A DNA stretch of 64,000 bases, from NCBI GenBank assembly GCA_036924285.1, contig JAYKYS010000016.1, positions 6,014,001 to 6,078,000 of the forward strand. Reading direction: 5' to 3'. Source of the stretch: Asterella californica. Lineage: Eukaryota; Streptophyta; Marchantiopsida; Marchantiales; Aytoniaceae. Positions 19,836-29,518 of this stretch are shown one piece after another (the stretch's first letter is position 1; every line of letters starts with the position of its first letter). The notes below the pieces were generated by a model. The model did not search any database. It was not told where the DNA came from and saw nothing but the letters and a program-made list of their open reading frames with translations. The translations under genes and the position numbers were made by a program.

Positions 19836-22040
19836 ATGAAGCTTGACGGTAGTAGTGCACCTGGTGGCTGCAAGAACAAGCGACAACTAGCATTTCCTCA
19901 TGTTGGCTTCTTCACACAGTCTAGGTCTAAGAGAGCAATCGAGGAACATGAGGGTGCGGAAGAGCTTGAGAGTGGAGAGAGTCAATCTATAGAGAACCAG
20001 CGAATGTGGAAAGAAAATTGGATCCTCCAATTTCGTTGGTTACGTTTTGATAGAGAGAAGGATAAACTTTTCAGTTGAGTTTGTGAGAAAGAAAAATCCA
20101 AAAGTCGCTTTGGGACTACGGAGAGTATTAACTTTCGGACCCCTGCATTTCATGAGCACCCATAGTCTTTTGAGCATAAACGGAATCTGTATGCTCAGTA
20201 TGAGGGTTCTAAGGAGATGGAAAAGCATATTAAGGCAGCAAATGCTAAGAGCGAAGAGGCTCTGATGACGTCATTTCGAGCAGCGTTCTTTATCCGTTCC
20301 AGGAACATATCCTTTCATTTTTTTCCGGAGCTCTGTGCGCGTTTGCAGTCTGTGAATGTTGTTATAACTACAGATCTTAATCAGGATGAGAAGGGTTATG
20401 TGTCTATCATTTATGTCATCAGTGAAGTGATTAGACAGTCTCTGTTTGGTATTGTTATGAAAAGTGCTAATTTCGGAGTCATGGTGGATGAAAGCACAGA
20501 CGTGAGTGTGACAGACCATCTCGTTATTTTCTTGACGTACTTCGAAAATGATTCGGTTAAGACATGTTTCGCTGGCCTGGTGGAGACAGAGAGCAAAAAC
20601 TCTCAGTCGATTTTCAATTGTGTAGTTTTGAGACTAACAGAGTGGGGGCTTGACCTGAAGAAGCTTGTGGCTTTCGGCTCGGATGGTGCCTCAACAATGG
20701 TGGGAAAGCATACAGGGGTGGCCGCTCGTTTGAAGACTAGTGTTAATACTACCTGATCAGTTGTCATTGTATTGCTCATAGGATCAACTTGGCTATTGGG
20801 TGATCTAATTTTGGAGGGAGGAAAATAAGAAGATTGATTCGCTTTTGAACTCAGTGGTTTTTTATTTCAAGAAAAGCTCAAAGCGGAAGGCTAATCTCAC
20901 AGTTTTACAGGAGACTATGTTCGACTCAAAGAGAAGCATGAAGCGCTTTCAGAAAGTGCGGTGGTTGTCAAGGGCTGAGTCTATGAGACAATGTGTTCTA
21001 GTTTAGAATCTGTTCTCTTGTATTTTCGAGACTCAAATCCAAAGGAGGATGATGAGATTCGCAGATACTTGTATAACCGTTTGCGTTCTTTTCGAGTTAT
21101 ATATATCTTGCATTTTCTTACTGACATTTTAAGTGATCGGGTTGTTCTCAGTAAGATATTTCAGAAGCGAATAATGGATGTCACCACTGCTGCATCAACT
21201 GTGATCTCTACAGTTCCGCGCCTACGGCTGAATTAAATGTATGAGCATATTGACTGTAGAGCTGATATTATTTCTTCCTCAGGTTAGCTGTGCTGCCAAC
21301 ATTTGCAAAGCCAAATCAGAGGAAACTTATTTCAGTCTGTGATCATGGAGTGAGACCTAATAGGTAAGGATCTGGAAGTTGCTGTGAACTTTTAGCGGGC
21401 TTTCACTGATGTAGTGGTCTTGATCTTGCAGGAGCGCTTTGCTGTTGTCTTAGGAGCTTTTCGAATTTTATCACCTCCAGCTATCCTTAAGCCTATCAAT
21501 GGCATAAAGGAATCGGGTGTACTTGAGCTGGAAACTTTATGTGCTCACTTTGGTGAGCCTAAAGTACTACATGGAGTTTCTCAATCCGCTTTAATACATA
21601 GAGATGATGCCAAGAATGAGTTTTTAGGTTATAAGATCACATCCTGTAATGAGTGGAGAGCTCACTTTTGCCATGATTTTTGAGCTATTATAGGTCAGAA
21701 TGAGTCAAATGTATCCTAACTTGTATGTTCTGTCATAGATTGCCAAAGTACAGTGTGTTAGCACTGCTGAATGTGAGAGAGCCTTCTCTGTTCAGAATTG
21801 AATCAAGACCAAGATTAGAAACAAGTTAGGGACCACTCATCTAGATGTTGTGATGAGACTGATGATGTAAGGCTCACAGGATAATTTGGACACAGTGCTC
21901 TCTGCAGCAACCTGGAAGAAGACTGTGAAATTTAGGTACATTTTTTCAAATCCAAGAGCTTATGTTCAGCTTCCTGGAAGTTCAGTCACTACTTCTAGCA
22001 GTAAAATATCATCTGAAGGTGTTTTACACTGTTAAGCTTG
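19836..22040 (+). pseudogene. hAT-like transposase relic (ZNF862/DUF4371 type)
   Basis: Ordered blocks of a ZNF862-like hAT transposase are spread over several frames. A decayed TTF-type zinc-finger region (WILQFRWLRFDREKDKLF, then NFRTPAFHEHP, about 20015-20165) is followed by an open 179-codon core at 20217-20756 with FGVMVDESTDVSVTDHLVI and FGSDGASTMVGKHTGVAARL. Next come an HCIAHRINLAIG block (about 20764-20805), VRWLSRAESMRQC (about 20960-20992) and the C-terminal dimerisation domain STAECERAFSVQN near 21755-21798, then IKTKIRNKLGTTHLDVVMRL. The three acidic positions expected for a hAT DDE enzyme (DESTD, SDGAS, AECERAFS) are visible. A TGA at 21799-21801 breaks the dimerisation domain where CGA (Arg) is expected, and many other stops and shifts exist. 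Terminal inverted repeats were not found. It could have been a domesticated gene before decay, but transposon relic is the simpler reading. Confidence 0.85.
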
Positions 22041-24531
22041 GAAATAAAATGGATTCTTCAAACTTGTGTTAGTATGTATGTTTCTTATCAGGGTTTTAAA
22101 TTTTTTCCGGCTCTAAACAGGAAGTGACGGAAAAAAACCATGTGAAGGAAAAATTTCAAGGAAGAAAAAGCACCGGATTTACAACCAGCCAGAAATGCAA
22201 ACGGCAGAAAAGATATTTACGGGAATAAAACTGATAACTTTAATAGTGAAGCGCCCGTCTTCAGATGAATATTATAATCATCCGTAAAAACGTAAAAGAA
22301 GACATAAATCAACCAAATTTTCATATATTTCTCTCCGAAAAGTGCTGCGAACCCCTCCGTTAGGATTCTCTCACTTGTGCGAACGTGAAGCAGCTCTTAA
22401 TCAGCTGCACGTTCGCTCAAGTGAGAAACTCGTGCAGGAAGTTATAAATTATTTTTATCTTTAAATAAATTTTAAAATTGAAATAAAATATTTTATATAA
22501 AAACATAAATTCTTTTGAGAATATTATTTTTTATTTAAAAAATTAATTATATTTGTATATTCGATAATTTCTGCAGCTCCAATCGGTACTCATGTAGAAT
22601 TGAACTATCGAAAGAGGAAGTTTTTTCTGTCAGTTTCACCTGTACTTTGTGAATCAGTTTCTTACTTAGCACAGATAGACTTCAGAAAGAAGTTGTTATG
22701 CATGGTAGATCATATCCATAAACTTAATTGAACATCGAAGGTGACGAACAAGATTTTGAGCCTCAAGGTAAAATGCTGATTCACAAGCTCAAGGTAAGAG
22801 TCATAGACCTTGAAAGTGAGGGGTGTGGTTCTTGGCTGAACAAGTTCCATGGCAATTTCTTCCCTCGTCTTCAACCTATGATGTTTTGCAAACTTGCCCC
22901 AGCCAACGCTGAGGTCTCTAGCTTTGTGTCAAGAACTGGGGTGAAGAAATCTCACTGAATCATTTTCTGCCGGATTCGTCTTCGAGGAAAAGATTTGTGT
23001 CTCGTTCTAAGATGTCCGAACAGAAATTATTGGGGAAGTACTGTTCAACGGGCAAGCAAAGCAAGTAAGCAACAAATACTAGACAAATTAAACGTCAAGA
23101 AAAAAACAAAAATTGCACGATATGACTCTGAAGCATGATTCAAAAATTGAGAAAGAGAGAATCAGTTTTGCATTCCCTCGTGTAGCATGGGTCATCTTGA
23201 ATCAGTTTCGCATTCTCTCCCCGAGAACAAACTACGGCTTACGTGACTTCTAGTGGCAGCTGAGTTGGGTGTGGTGAGCGAGTTTGAGCCGTAAAGACTC
23301 GATTTTTCTTCATGCTATCAAATTTCTTGTGTGTTTCGTAAGGGGAACTCCAAACGACTTGTTTGGAGTCTCGTTGGATTTAAGATAGTTAGATCTACTT
23401 ACTAGAGAAGACGGATCCCAAATCAACGATTCATTTGGACAGTGATGGACACAAAGAGTTAAGACAAGCAACTATGTATGTTTTTAATGTTTTGCTTATC
23501 AACCGACTCTTGAACTTGGTAAATCCATCGAAAGATCTCAAAGTGATAGTAGAATTGAGCTCTACACATAAATTCATCAACTGGTTAACAAAATCACATA
23601 ATCCATTCTCTTTCACACGAGAAAAAGATTTAGCTTGTGGAAGTCAATCTGTTCTCTTCTTCTCCTGCTGATGTTTCTTCCTCGACCCTTGACTCAAAGA
23701 AGCATTTGATGTGTTTTCAAATTACACCTTTCATTAATTTTTCTGCCTCCATGTGTATTAATGTTGACTCTAAAACACTGACTTCTCTCTTTTGTCCACT
23801 ATAAGATGTTACTAGAGACTTAAGGGAAGAGAGGAAAAAGGATATGGGAAGAAGAGGAGCAGGACATTCTCTTAAGACATTCTCTTCGACGGCGGTTGCA
23901 GTCCTAAAGGCAAGCTGCCACTTGATCTTAATGACTTGTGGCTAGCTTGCTCATTGACGATGATGAACTAACTCATAGATAAATATGCATTCAAAGTGCA
24001 CTTCTAGACTAACAAAAAAAAGATAAATATTTAGACATACCATAAAGCATTTAGTGAAAAAATAATTTACGAAAGCGCAGAGTTACGTGAAGAGTGGTGC
24101 TCGATTGGGTTTGCAGATTGTGACATGTGACAAAGTTCTCTAAATTTTCTTTACTAAAATTACTTTCGCGCAGTGAGACTCACTGAAATCGCCTAAACCC
24201 TTTTCAACAATACATTTTACCGTTTAGATTTCTTTCTTGTGTATGTGAATTATTTTTAAAATACGTTTTTCAAAAGATAAATCTAGTGTCCGTATCGTGT
24301 GAATAATATTATTTCAAGATTTCGTGCAGTTCAAATTTGTATTCTCAGTTCATTCGCGCAGTAATTATTTAATTTATGAGCAAACTTAAATAGCAGTACG
24401 GTACTATTTATTTATTTATATACGGTATGCAAGGTAATGACATGTGTACGTTTGCCTTTCTTTCACCACTCTTGGTTCCAGTGATCAGGCGCACCGGAAT
24501 CCTCCACCGGCTGGAGTTCTGAACCAGAGAA
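22041..24531. other. AT-rich spacer between hAT relic and tandem array
   Basis: No recognisable gene. 22440-22580 is almost pure A/T. An open frame at 22728-22958 (+, 76 codons) and small frames at 23431-23671 have no motif. The text GAATCAGTTTTGCATTC at about 23160 recurs with minor changes as GAATCAGTTTCGCATTC at about 23199. The last 90 bases before the array are more GC-rich. Confidence 0.4.
22369..22426. repeat. 58-bp hairpin, 19-bp arms with nested stem
   Basis: TCTCACTTGTGCGAACGTG (22369-22387) pairs with CACGTTCGCTCAAGTGAGA (22408-22426) at 18 of 19 positions. Inside the loop CAGCT and AGCTG can pair again around CTTAATC. Size and near-complete pairing resemble a small-RNA precursor or a minimal MITE. 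It lies about 330 bp after the hAT relic. Confidence 0.75.
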
Positions 24532-25385
24532 ACTTATGTTACACACAGGAATTTTGTCTATAAGTAAGATATTTAGTTATAACTAAGTGTGGAGAATATT
24601 TATTTAGCGCTCCAATTTTAAGGAGTATCAAGTCAGCCATGACTAGCTAAAGTTAGTTATGGTTAAACTTCGTTGTACTTTTAGATAGAATTCCTATATT
24701 TTCTAAATAATGAGCACTACTATCTTGTCATCTTGTCTAAAATATAGAAAGGAGGTGGAAAATATCTCTTATCTCTTTTTTGACTTGATATTAGTAGTGG
24801 GCTAGAGTTATTGATTTCGTGGACATTAAAAACAAAAAGAAATTCAACATGTAACATTTTTAGTGTGTCATAGTGTAGAAGAGATGGAAATTCGAGAGTT
24901 CTTGAAAATATTCTAGAATCCTTCTAGAAGTTGTTGACTTTCAAAGAATAAGCCTATGTGGAAAAGGTAAGAAGCTCATGTGATTAATGCTTTTATCTTA
25001 AGTAATATTTTAATAAAATATGGTAAAAATAGTTAAAGTTGAGTTATCACAGAGTACCAAAATAAAAACATAGAATGTATAAATAGAGGAGTAGATAAGA
25101 GCTCATCATCTTTATTTTTACATTGTCGTAATGACATTTGAACAATATAGAGAGAGTGTAAGATTTTAGAAGATGAGAACTTGAGAGATGTCGTTAGAAT
25201 GAAGAATTTTTGAACTTATGGGTGTGTGAAGGATTGAACTTAGCATTTTTTCCTCAAGTTAATGGTGTGCTTCCATCAAATTCATCAAGGGTGAGCTCTA
25301 AGTGAGAGACAGACTCGACATGTTGCAGATTGCTCGATAGCTATCGTGGAGATTGAGAGATTGGGGTAGTTGATAGATAAGACCG
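24532..25385 (+). promoter_or_regulatory. LTR-like segment with promoter (array unit 1)
   Basis: The segment follows the integrase relic in every downstream copy and there starts TGTAACGACTTATG (29512 in copy 2), the TG start and context typical of plant gypsy LTRs. It holds a good TATA box 550 bp in and lies directly upstream of the protease relic. The 3' LTR end and primer-binding site could not be fixed, so the limit at 25385 is only the start of recognisable coding text. Confidence 0.6.
25078..25085 (+). promoter_or_regulatory. TATA box in LTR-like segment
   Basis: TATAAATA followed by GAGGAGTAGATAAGAGC is a strong plant TATA match, suitably placed for an LTR U3/R boundary. Identical copies lie every 4987 bp (30065, 35052, 40039, 45026, 50013, 55000, 59987). 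Confidence 0.6.
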
Positions 25386-25969
25386 TTGAGGGTTATAGTC
25401 CATGGAGTCAAGGATCAAGATGGCTTGACCAGTGGTACTTGGCAAGCGGTGACTGCTAGGTTAGATGAGTTACTAGCTAGGCCGGCGATTGATTGTGCTG
25501 GTTATCTGGTTGTTGGACAACAAAGTGATATCTTCTGTTTGGTGGCACCTTCAGGGAAGGTGTATCCGTCACAGAAAGTCTTGTTAGACTGTGGAGTCCA
25601 GCCGTTGACGTTGGAGAAGACAACGTGCATTAGTTTGAGCATGAGGAAGTCCGAGGTGGAAAGATGTCGTTCCAGCTGTAGATATCTCTAGGGGGATCAG
25701 AGCATACAACTCTACACATGACATGCGAGATGCTGACGATAAGAGTTCGACCAGATCATCCCACGAATGGCTCTATGATGAGGACCAAGGCCATCATTAT
25801 GATCATAGAATCTTATGACGTATTGGTTGGAGATACTGTGTTATATCTTATGAGATTCGTGATCGATTATTGGACAGAGAAAACATCTTGTAGACCAGGT
25901 TGGCAGTCCGGTGAGAGACGAGTGAGCCACTTACTAGTGCGGTTCAGTGTTAGAGTTGGGACGCTTTAG
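25386..25969 (+). pseudogene. gypsy aspartic protease relic (array unit 1)
   Basis: Two readings in different frames join one domain. The first (25386-25691) contains VAPSGKVYPSQKVLLDCGVQ PLTL, the flap-proximal active-site region of a retropepsin, in which the usual DSGA reads DCGV. The second (25718-25969) gives YDVLVGDTVLY and DYWTEKTSCRPGWQSGERR, which match the C-terminal part of gypsy proteases in this clade. A retropepsin cleaves the gag-pol polyprotein. The altered active site, an amber stop at 25689-25691 and the frame change make it non-functional. The same lesions recur at +4987 steps in all eight copies. There is no ATG at 25386; it is an arbitrary point in the ancestral frame. 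Confidence 0.75.
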
Positions 25970-26512
25970 TTCAGTCTAAGAGTCTACAACTAAAGCGCAT
26001 CAATTCATACCTAACTCTTTTGGCTAGGAAGATGAAAGAATAAATTAATCGAAAGTATATTCTTCATCCATGTACACTTAGAAGGTTCCTCTCTCACCAA
26101 GTTCAGGAATATATTTGAAATCATTTCCAAGTGAGATAAAAAATAAAAATAAAAAATAAAAATAAAAATCTAACATTTTTAAAAATATACATCCAAAGTG
26201 ACCTCTGCAAGGACCAAGCAAAAACAGATCAAATCTGGGTATAAAATCGTTTGTAGCGGGCGTGACGCTTACCTTATGAAAAATAGTTCTCTAAATATGT
26301 TGTGGTCGTAAGACAATTTGGATTATAACCTTTCCTATAACTTTTAAATATAAATTTCTTTGTATATATCTCACGGTTCCAGAGATAAGTTAAGTTATAC
26401 ACTGGGATGCAGACTTCCACAAAAGCACTATCCTTAAACGCGACGCCAAATGTTCCTACTCCAACATAAGCAACTCCCTCCTTACTTCATACGTTCACAT
26501 CCGAAAGCAAGA

Positions 26513-26585
26513 AGCGTCTGTAGTCCAGTGTATTTGGAAGTCGCTTCAGTGGGAAAGGATTCGAGGTCGAATCCCACTCGACGCT
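26513..26585 (+). repeat. tRNA-like 73-bp sequence (in each array unit)
   Basis: The ends AGCGTC (26513-26518) and GACGCT (26580-26585) pair perfectly and enclose exactly 73 nt. TAGTCCAGTG at the D-arm position resembles an A box, and GGTCGAATCCC resembles a B box lacking one T. However, no acceptable anticodon stem or T stem forms. Instead GGATTCG (26557-26563) and CGAATCC (26568-26574) make a competing hairpin. It may be a decayed tRNA or SINE fragment. Copies lie every 4987 bp. Confidence 0.3.
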
Positions 26586-27217
26586 TGGCAATGACGAAAC
26601 CAGCCACCTGGTTGCACCTGTGCAGCTTGTCCTCTGTCCCTCGGAGAGAATAGGCCAACTAGCCATACTTTTTTCTTGGATAGAAGCATAACTCAAACAT
26701 TACTTCACACACTTTGAACACAAATAAAGAAAACAGTTATCTAGACTCTTTATCGAGTTTATCAAACTCATTCAAATATGTAACATCCATCATAAATATG
26801 TAGTTTATGATGACTATTTTTATATTGTAGTAATAATTCGTACTTATGACATAACCACTGCATTTAATAAACTCTAATTAAATATATTAAAAGTATTTTC
26901 AGATGTTCTCACATGGTTCATATATTACACACTCTGTGTCTCAGACTCTTGTTCACTAAGTGATTTTGATATAAACATATGTAATGTAAATAAAGTAATT
27001 TTATCAATTTTTAGTAAAATTTAAAACTCAATGGAACTGAAATAGACTAGTTTTAATTGTAAATAAATTTTAAAGTAAAAAATATAGTTTTTTAAATTTT
27101 TTTTTAATATAAGATAATATTTATTAAAAATAAAATATTACTAAGAGTATTAAAATACAACTTGACTCGCACATGTTATCAACCAAATACAAAAAGTTTT
27201 CCTCTCGAGACCCAAAG

Positions 27218-28035
27218 ATATGCATGCAACTTAGAGTTTTAACAAGAAAGAAGAGGACAAGAGTGAAGAGCAAAAAGAAAATCTTAAAGTGCAATCTATC
27301 TGGAGTCCACACAAGGTAGAGCGATTATCAGACTTCTGAGGATCAAGATAAATAATTATTTACACAAATTGTTAAATCCTAAGTATTTTGAAGTCTATAC
27401 TTGTAGAGTTATACGTTTAGTCTAACCCCATGAGATAAATTTGAGAAAATATATTTTATGTATAAATAGTAATTGTTAAACACATGCCCAAAGTGGTAGA
27501 CAAAACCTATAAGTAAAGCATGTGAAACTTCACTTCAAGAGACATAAGACTTGCGTACAGTCCGATAAGATAAAAGTTTTTATTAGAAGTGTAATTTATC
27601 AGTTAATTAAGATTAAGTGATAAATTTAAAAGCTTAACCAATGAGAAAGGTTAGGTGATAAACTAAAACGACCTTGCATATTCTGCTTTTTCATCAAACG
27701 GTAAGGTGAATATGCATTCAACTTGGAGTTTAGGTTTTAAAACAAAGAAGATGACAAGCATGGAGAGCGGAAAGGTATAATAGGTCTAGAAATGATTTTA
27801 AGACTTATTCTTTAGATCAAGGCTAAATTAGATTCATGTCCATGAATTATTAATGTGAATTCTATAAGTATTAAGTTATAATTAAAGACTTGTCTCATAT
27901 GAAAAATACATTTATGTATAAATATTATGTTAGACGTATGCATCGATCCAAGATCCCAAGAGACATAAGATCGACAGATTATCCAATAAGAGAAAATTGT
28001 TATCAGCGGTTTAATTTATCATCTCAACCTTTCTC
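27218..28035. repeat. diverged direct duplication inside the unit
   Basis: Text beginning ATATGCATGCAACTTAGAGT (27218) returns as ATATGCATTCAACTTGGAGT (27710). The match continues with drift through AAAGAAG..GACAAG, GATCAAG, TTTATGTATAAATA, and AGAGACATAAGA (27540 and 27961) followed by TTATCA/TTTATC text. The offset falls from 492 to 421 bp, so indels have accumulated. This duplication is older than the array itself. Confidence 0.6.
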
Positions 28036-28055
28036 GTCCAAAAGGTTAGAATAAT

Positions 28056-28277
28056 ATGTCTAATGCCGAAGGTCATGTTGCTCATTGGAAGATCATTCTA
28101 ACATAATATGATCACGTGATCGAAGATAGACCAGGGAAGAAGTATACAAATGCCGATTTATTGTCGAGGACTTATGATGATGAGGGGGAAGAATCGTTTT
28201 ATGATTCATTTTTAGACGAGCAAATGATGACCATCACAATCACTGATGAGATACCGGATGAGTACAAGAAAATCTAG
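28056..28277 (+). pseudogene. gypsy RNase H C-terminal relic (array unit 1)
   Basis: The reading gives AHWKIILT, a TAA stop (28104-28106), YDHVIEDRPGKKYTNADLLSR and an acidic linker to TAG at 28275-28277. The NADLLSR text corresponds to the conserved NADALSR end of gypsy RNase H, just before integrase. Only this tail remains; the catalytic part is gone with reverse transcriptase. Confidence 0.75.
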
Positions 28278-28434
28278 AGTTTCTTCGCAGATAGCTCTTC
28301 CCAAAAGGTATGCATACCCCAAAACATAACGCGTTGATCAAAAGATGTAAACTTTACACCATTGTGAAGAGAACTATGTTTCATCAAGGAGCTGTGGATT
28401 ACTAAGGAGAATAGTTGGTCAAAAGGTGGCTTTC

Positions 28435-29518
28435 AAGCTAATGCACGAGTTTCACGATGACATTATTTGCGGATGTTACTTTGCTGGTAAGATAACAGCC
28501 TTTTAGATTTTGGATGCGGATTATCATTGGAGAGGTATTTCCAAGGAGTGTTTAGACTATTGCAAAACTTGTGACGTAAGTCAAACATTTGCTCTAAAGT
28601 CTACTAGAACACCTCCGTTAAGACCGATTCCAATGTTAGGATCATTTGAGAAGTGGGGTATTGACTTTGTAGGTCTTCTTAATAAGACACCTCGAGGAAA
28701 TAGATATATTGTAGTTGTCACTGACTACTATATCAAGTGGGTAGAGACTAGACCTTTGAAGGAGACTAATAAAACAGAAGTGGGTAGATTCATATGAGAG
28801 AGAATCATCACAAGATTTGGATGTCCGTTAGAGTTGGTCTCTGCTAGAAGAGGAGAGTTTGTAAGGAGCATGACTATTGTTATGTTGCAACACTTTCTAT
28901 CAAGCCACGAGTAACGATCTATACAAACCAAATGCTAATGATCTTGCGGAGAAGATCAATCTTCCACTTGGTATGATGCTCATCAAAGATGCTGGTGTTG
29001 AGACTACGAAACATACTTGGGATAAGAGACTACATGTCATCTTATGAGAGTACCGAATGACAACAAAGACTTTTAGTAGGTATTCCTCATTTTGACTTGT
29101 TTATGGAGTGGAGCCGAAGCTGCCGATCCAATTCAAATTGGATATTTTTCAAGGAGGAATTACGTCAAGAGGAGAATACGTTGTCAGATCAAAGAGGTCG
29201 AGGAGAGAATCCGTCTTCAGATCAAGGAGGGAGCAACTCATGAAGTTGGAAGAGACCCGAGCGGTAGCAATGATCCGGATGAAACAAGCTCAAGCGTATC
29301 AAAAAAAGAGTTATGACAAACGATTGGCAAGAGGAAGATACCACATTATCCATCTCCGACTTTTCATGTGTGGAGCAACTTCACATATACCTTCAGGAGT
29401 TGGGAGGAAGGAGATTCGATCCGGTCAATTATGACAAGTTGAAGTTGGTTCATCGACGAAAGTTCTCTCTTCACTCCGAGGACAAAGTAAAAATTTTATC
29501 CGGTGGTAAAATGTAACG
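28435..29518 (+). pseudogene. gypsy integrase relic (array unit 1)
   Basis: The zinc-binding head reads KLMHEFHDDIICGCYFAGK, stop, ILDADYHWRGISKECLDYCK TC. The two Cys remain but both His of the HHCC set are lost. The catalytic core has WGIDFVGLLNKTPRGNRYIV VVTDYY with the first Asp, then a TGA (28795-28797). RIITRFGCPLELVSARRGEF follows, where the second catalytic Asp (normally SDRG or SDQG) is Ala. After a frame change KPNANDLAEKIN keeps the third acidic residue, and LVYGVEPKLPIQF and KLEETRAVAMIRMKQAQAYQ follow. Integrase joins LTR-element cDNA to host DNA; this one cannot be active. The same defects recur at +4987 steps. Confidence 0.88.

Larger units (their letters stand above)
25970..28055. 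other. AT-rich non-coding block replacing RT (array unit 1)
   Basis: About 2.1 kb with no pol motifs lies between protease and RNase H, where reverse transcriptase should be. It contains an A-rich simple repeat (AAAAATAAAAAT type, 26136-26169), a tRNA-like 73-mer (26513-26585), strongly A/T text around 26990-27130 and a diverged direct duplication (27218 and 27710). Short open frames here are A/T-rich and have no motif. It is probably a foreign insertion or a deletion plus filler, now carried in every copy. Confidence 0.7.
24532..29518 (+). mobile_element. array unit 1: gutted Ty3/gypsy-like LTR element
   Basis: This is the reference copy. In order: LTR-like promoter segment (24532-about 25385, TATA box at 25078), protease relic (25386-25969), AT-rich non-coding block (25970-28055), RNase H tail (28056-28277), integrase relic (28435-29518). 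Reverse transcriptase and gag are absent. The unit differs from later copies only at its left edge: the seven bases TGTAACG that precede ACTTATGTTACACACAGG in every other copy are replaced by unrelated flank. This is the array boundary. Confidence 0.9.

Noticed and set aside
22728..22958. 76-codon frame as a small gene
   Set aside because: Starts at TTG, no motif, no exon context, isolated in AT-rich spacer.
25386..25691. 101-codon open frame repeated eight times, as a real gene
   Set aside because: It has no ATG (begins at TTG), covers only part of a retropepsin with an altered active site, and continues in another frame. It is a relic.
25692..25704. GGGATCAGAGCAT as a tRNA-Met primer-binding site
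   Set aside because: It resembles the TGGTATCAGAGC primer site, but it lies inside the protease relic, downstream of coding text, so it cannot sit at the LTR/internal boundary.
26513..26585. Functional tRNA gene
   Set aside because: The acceptor ends pair, but D, anticodon and T arms do not form acceptably and the B box lacks a base. It is kept only as a tRNA-like repeat.
29092..29516. Overlapping open frames of 74, 108 and 67 codons in each unit as separate proteins
   Set aside because: They overlap in different frames and two begin at non-ATG codons. The text matches the C-terminal part of gypsy integrase split by frame changes.
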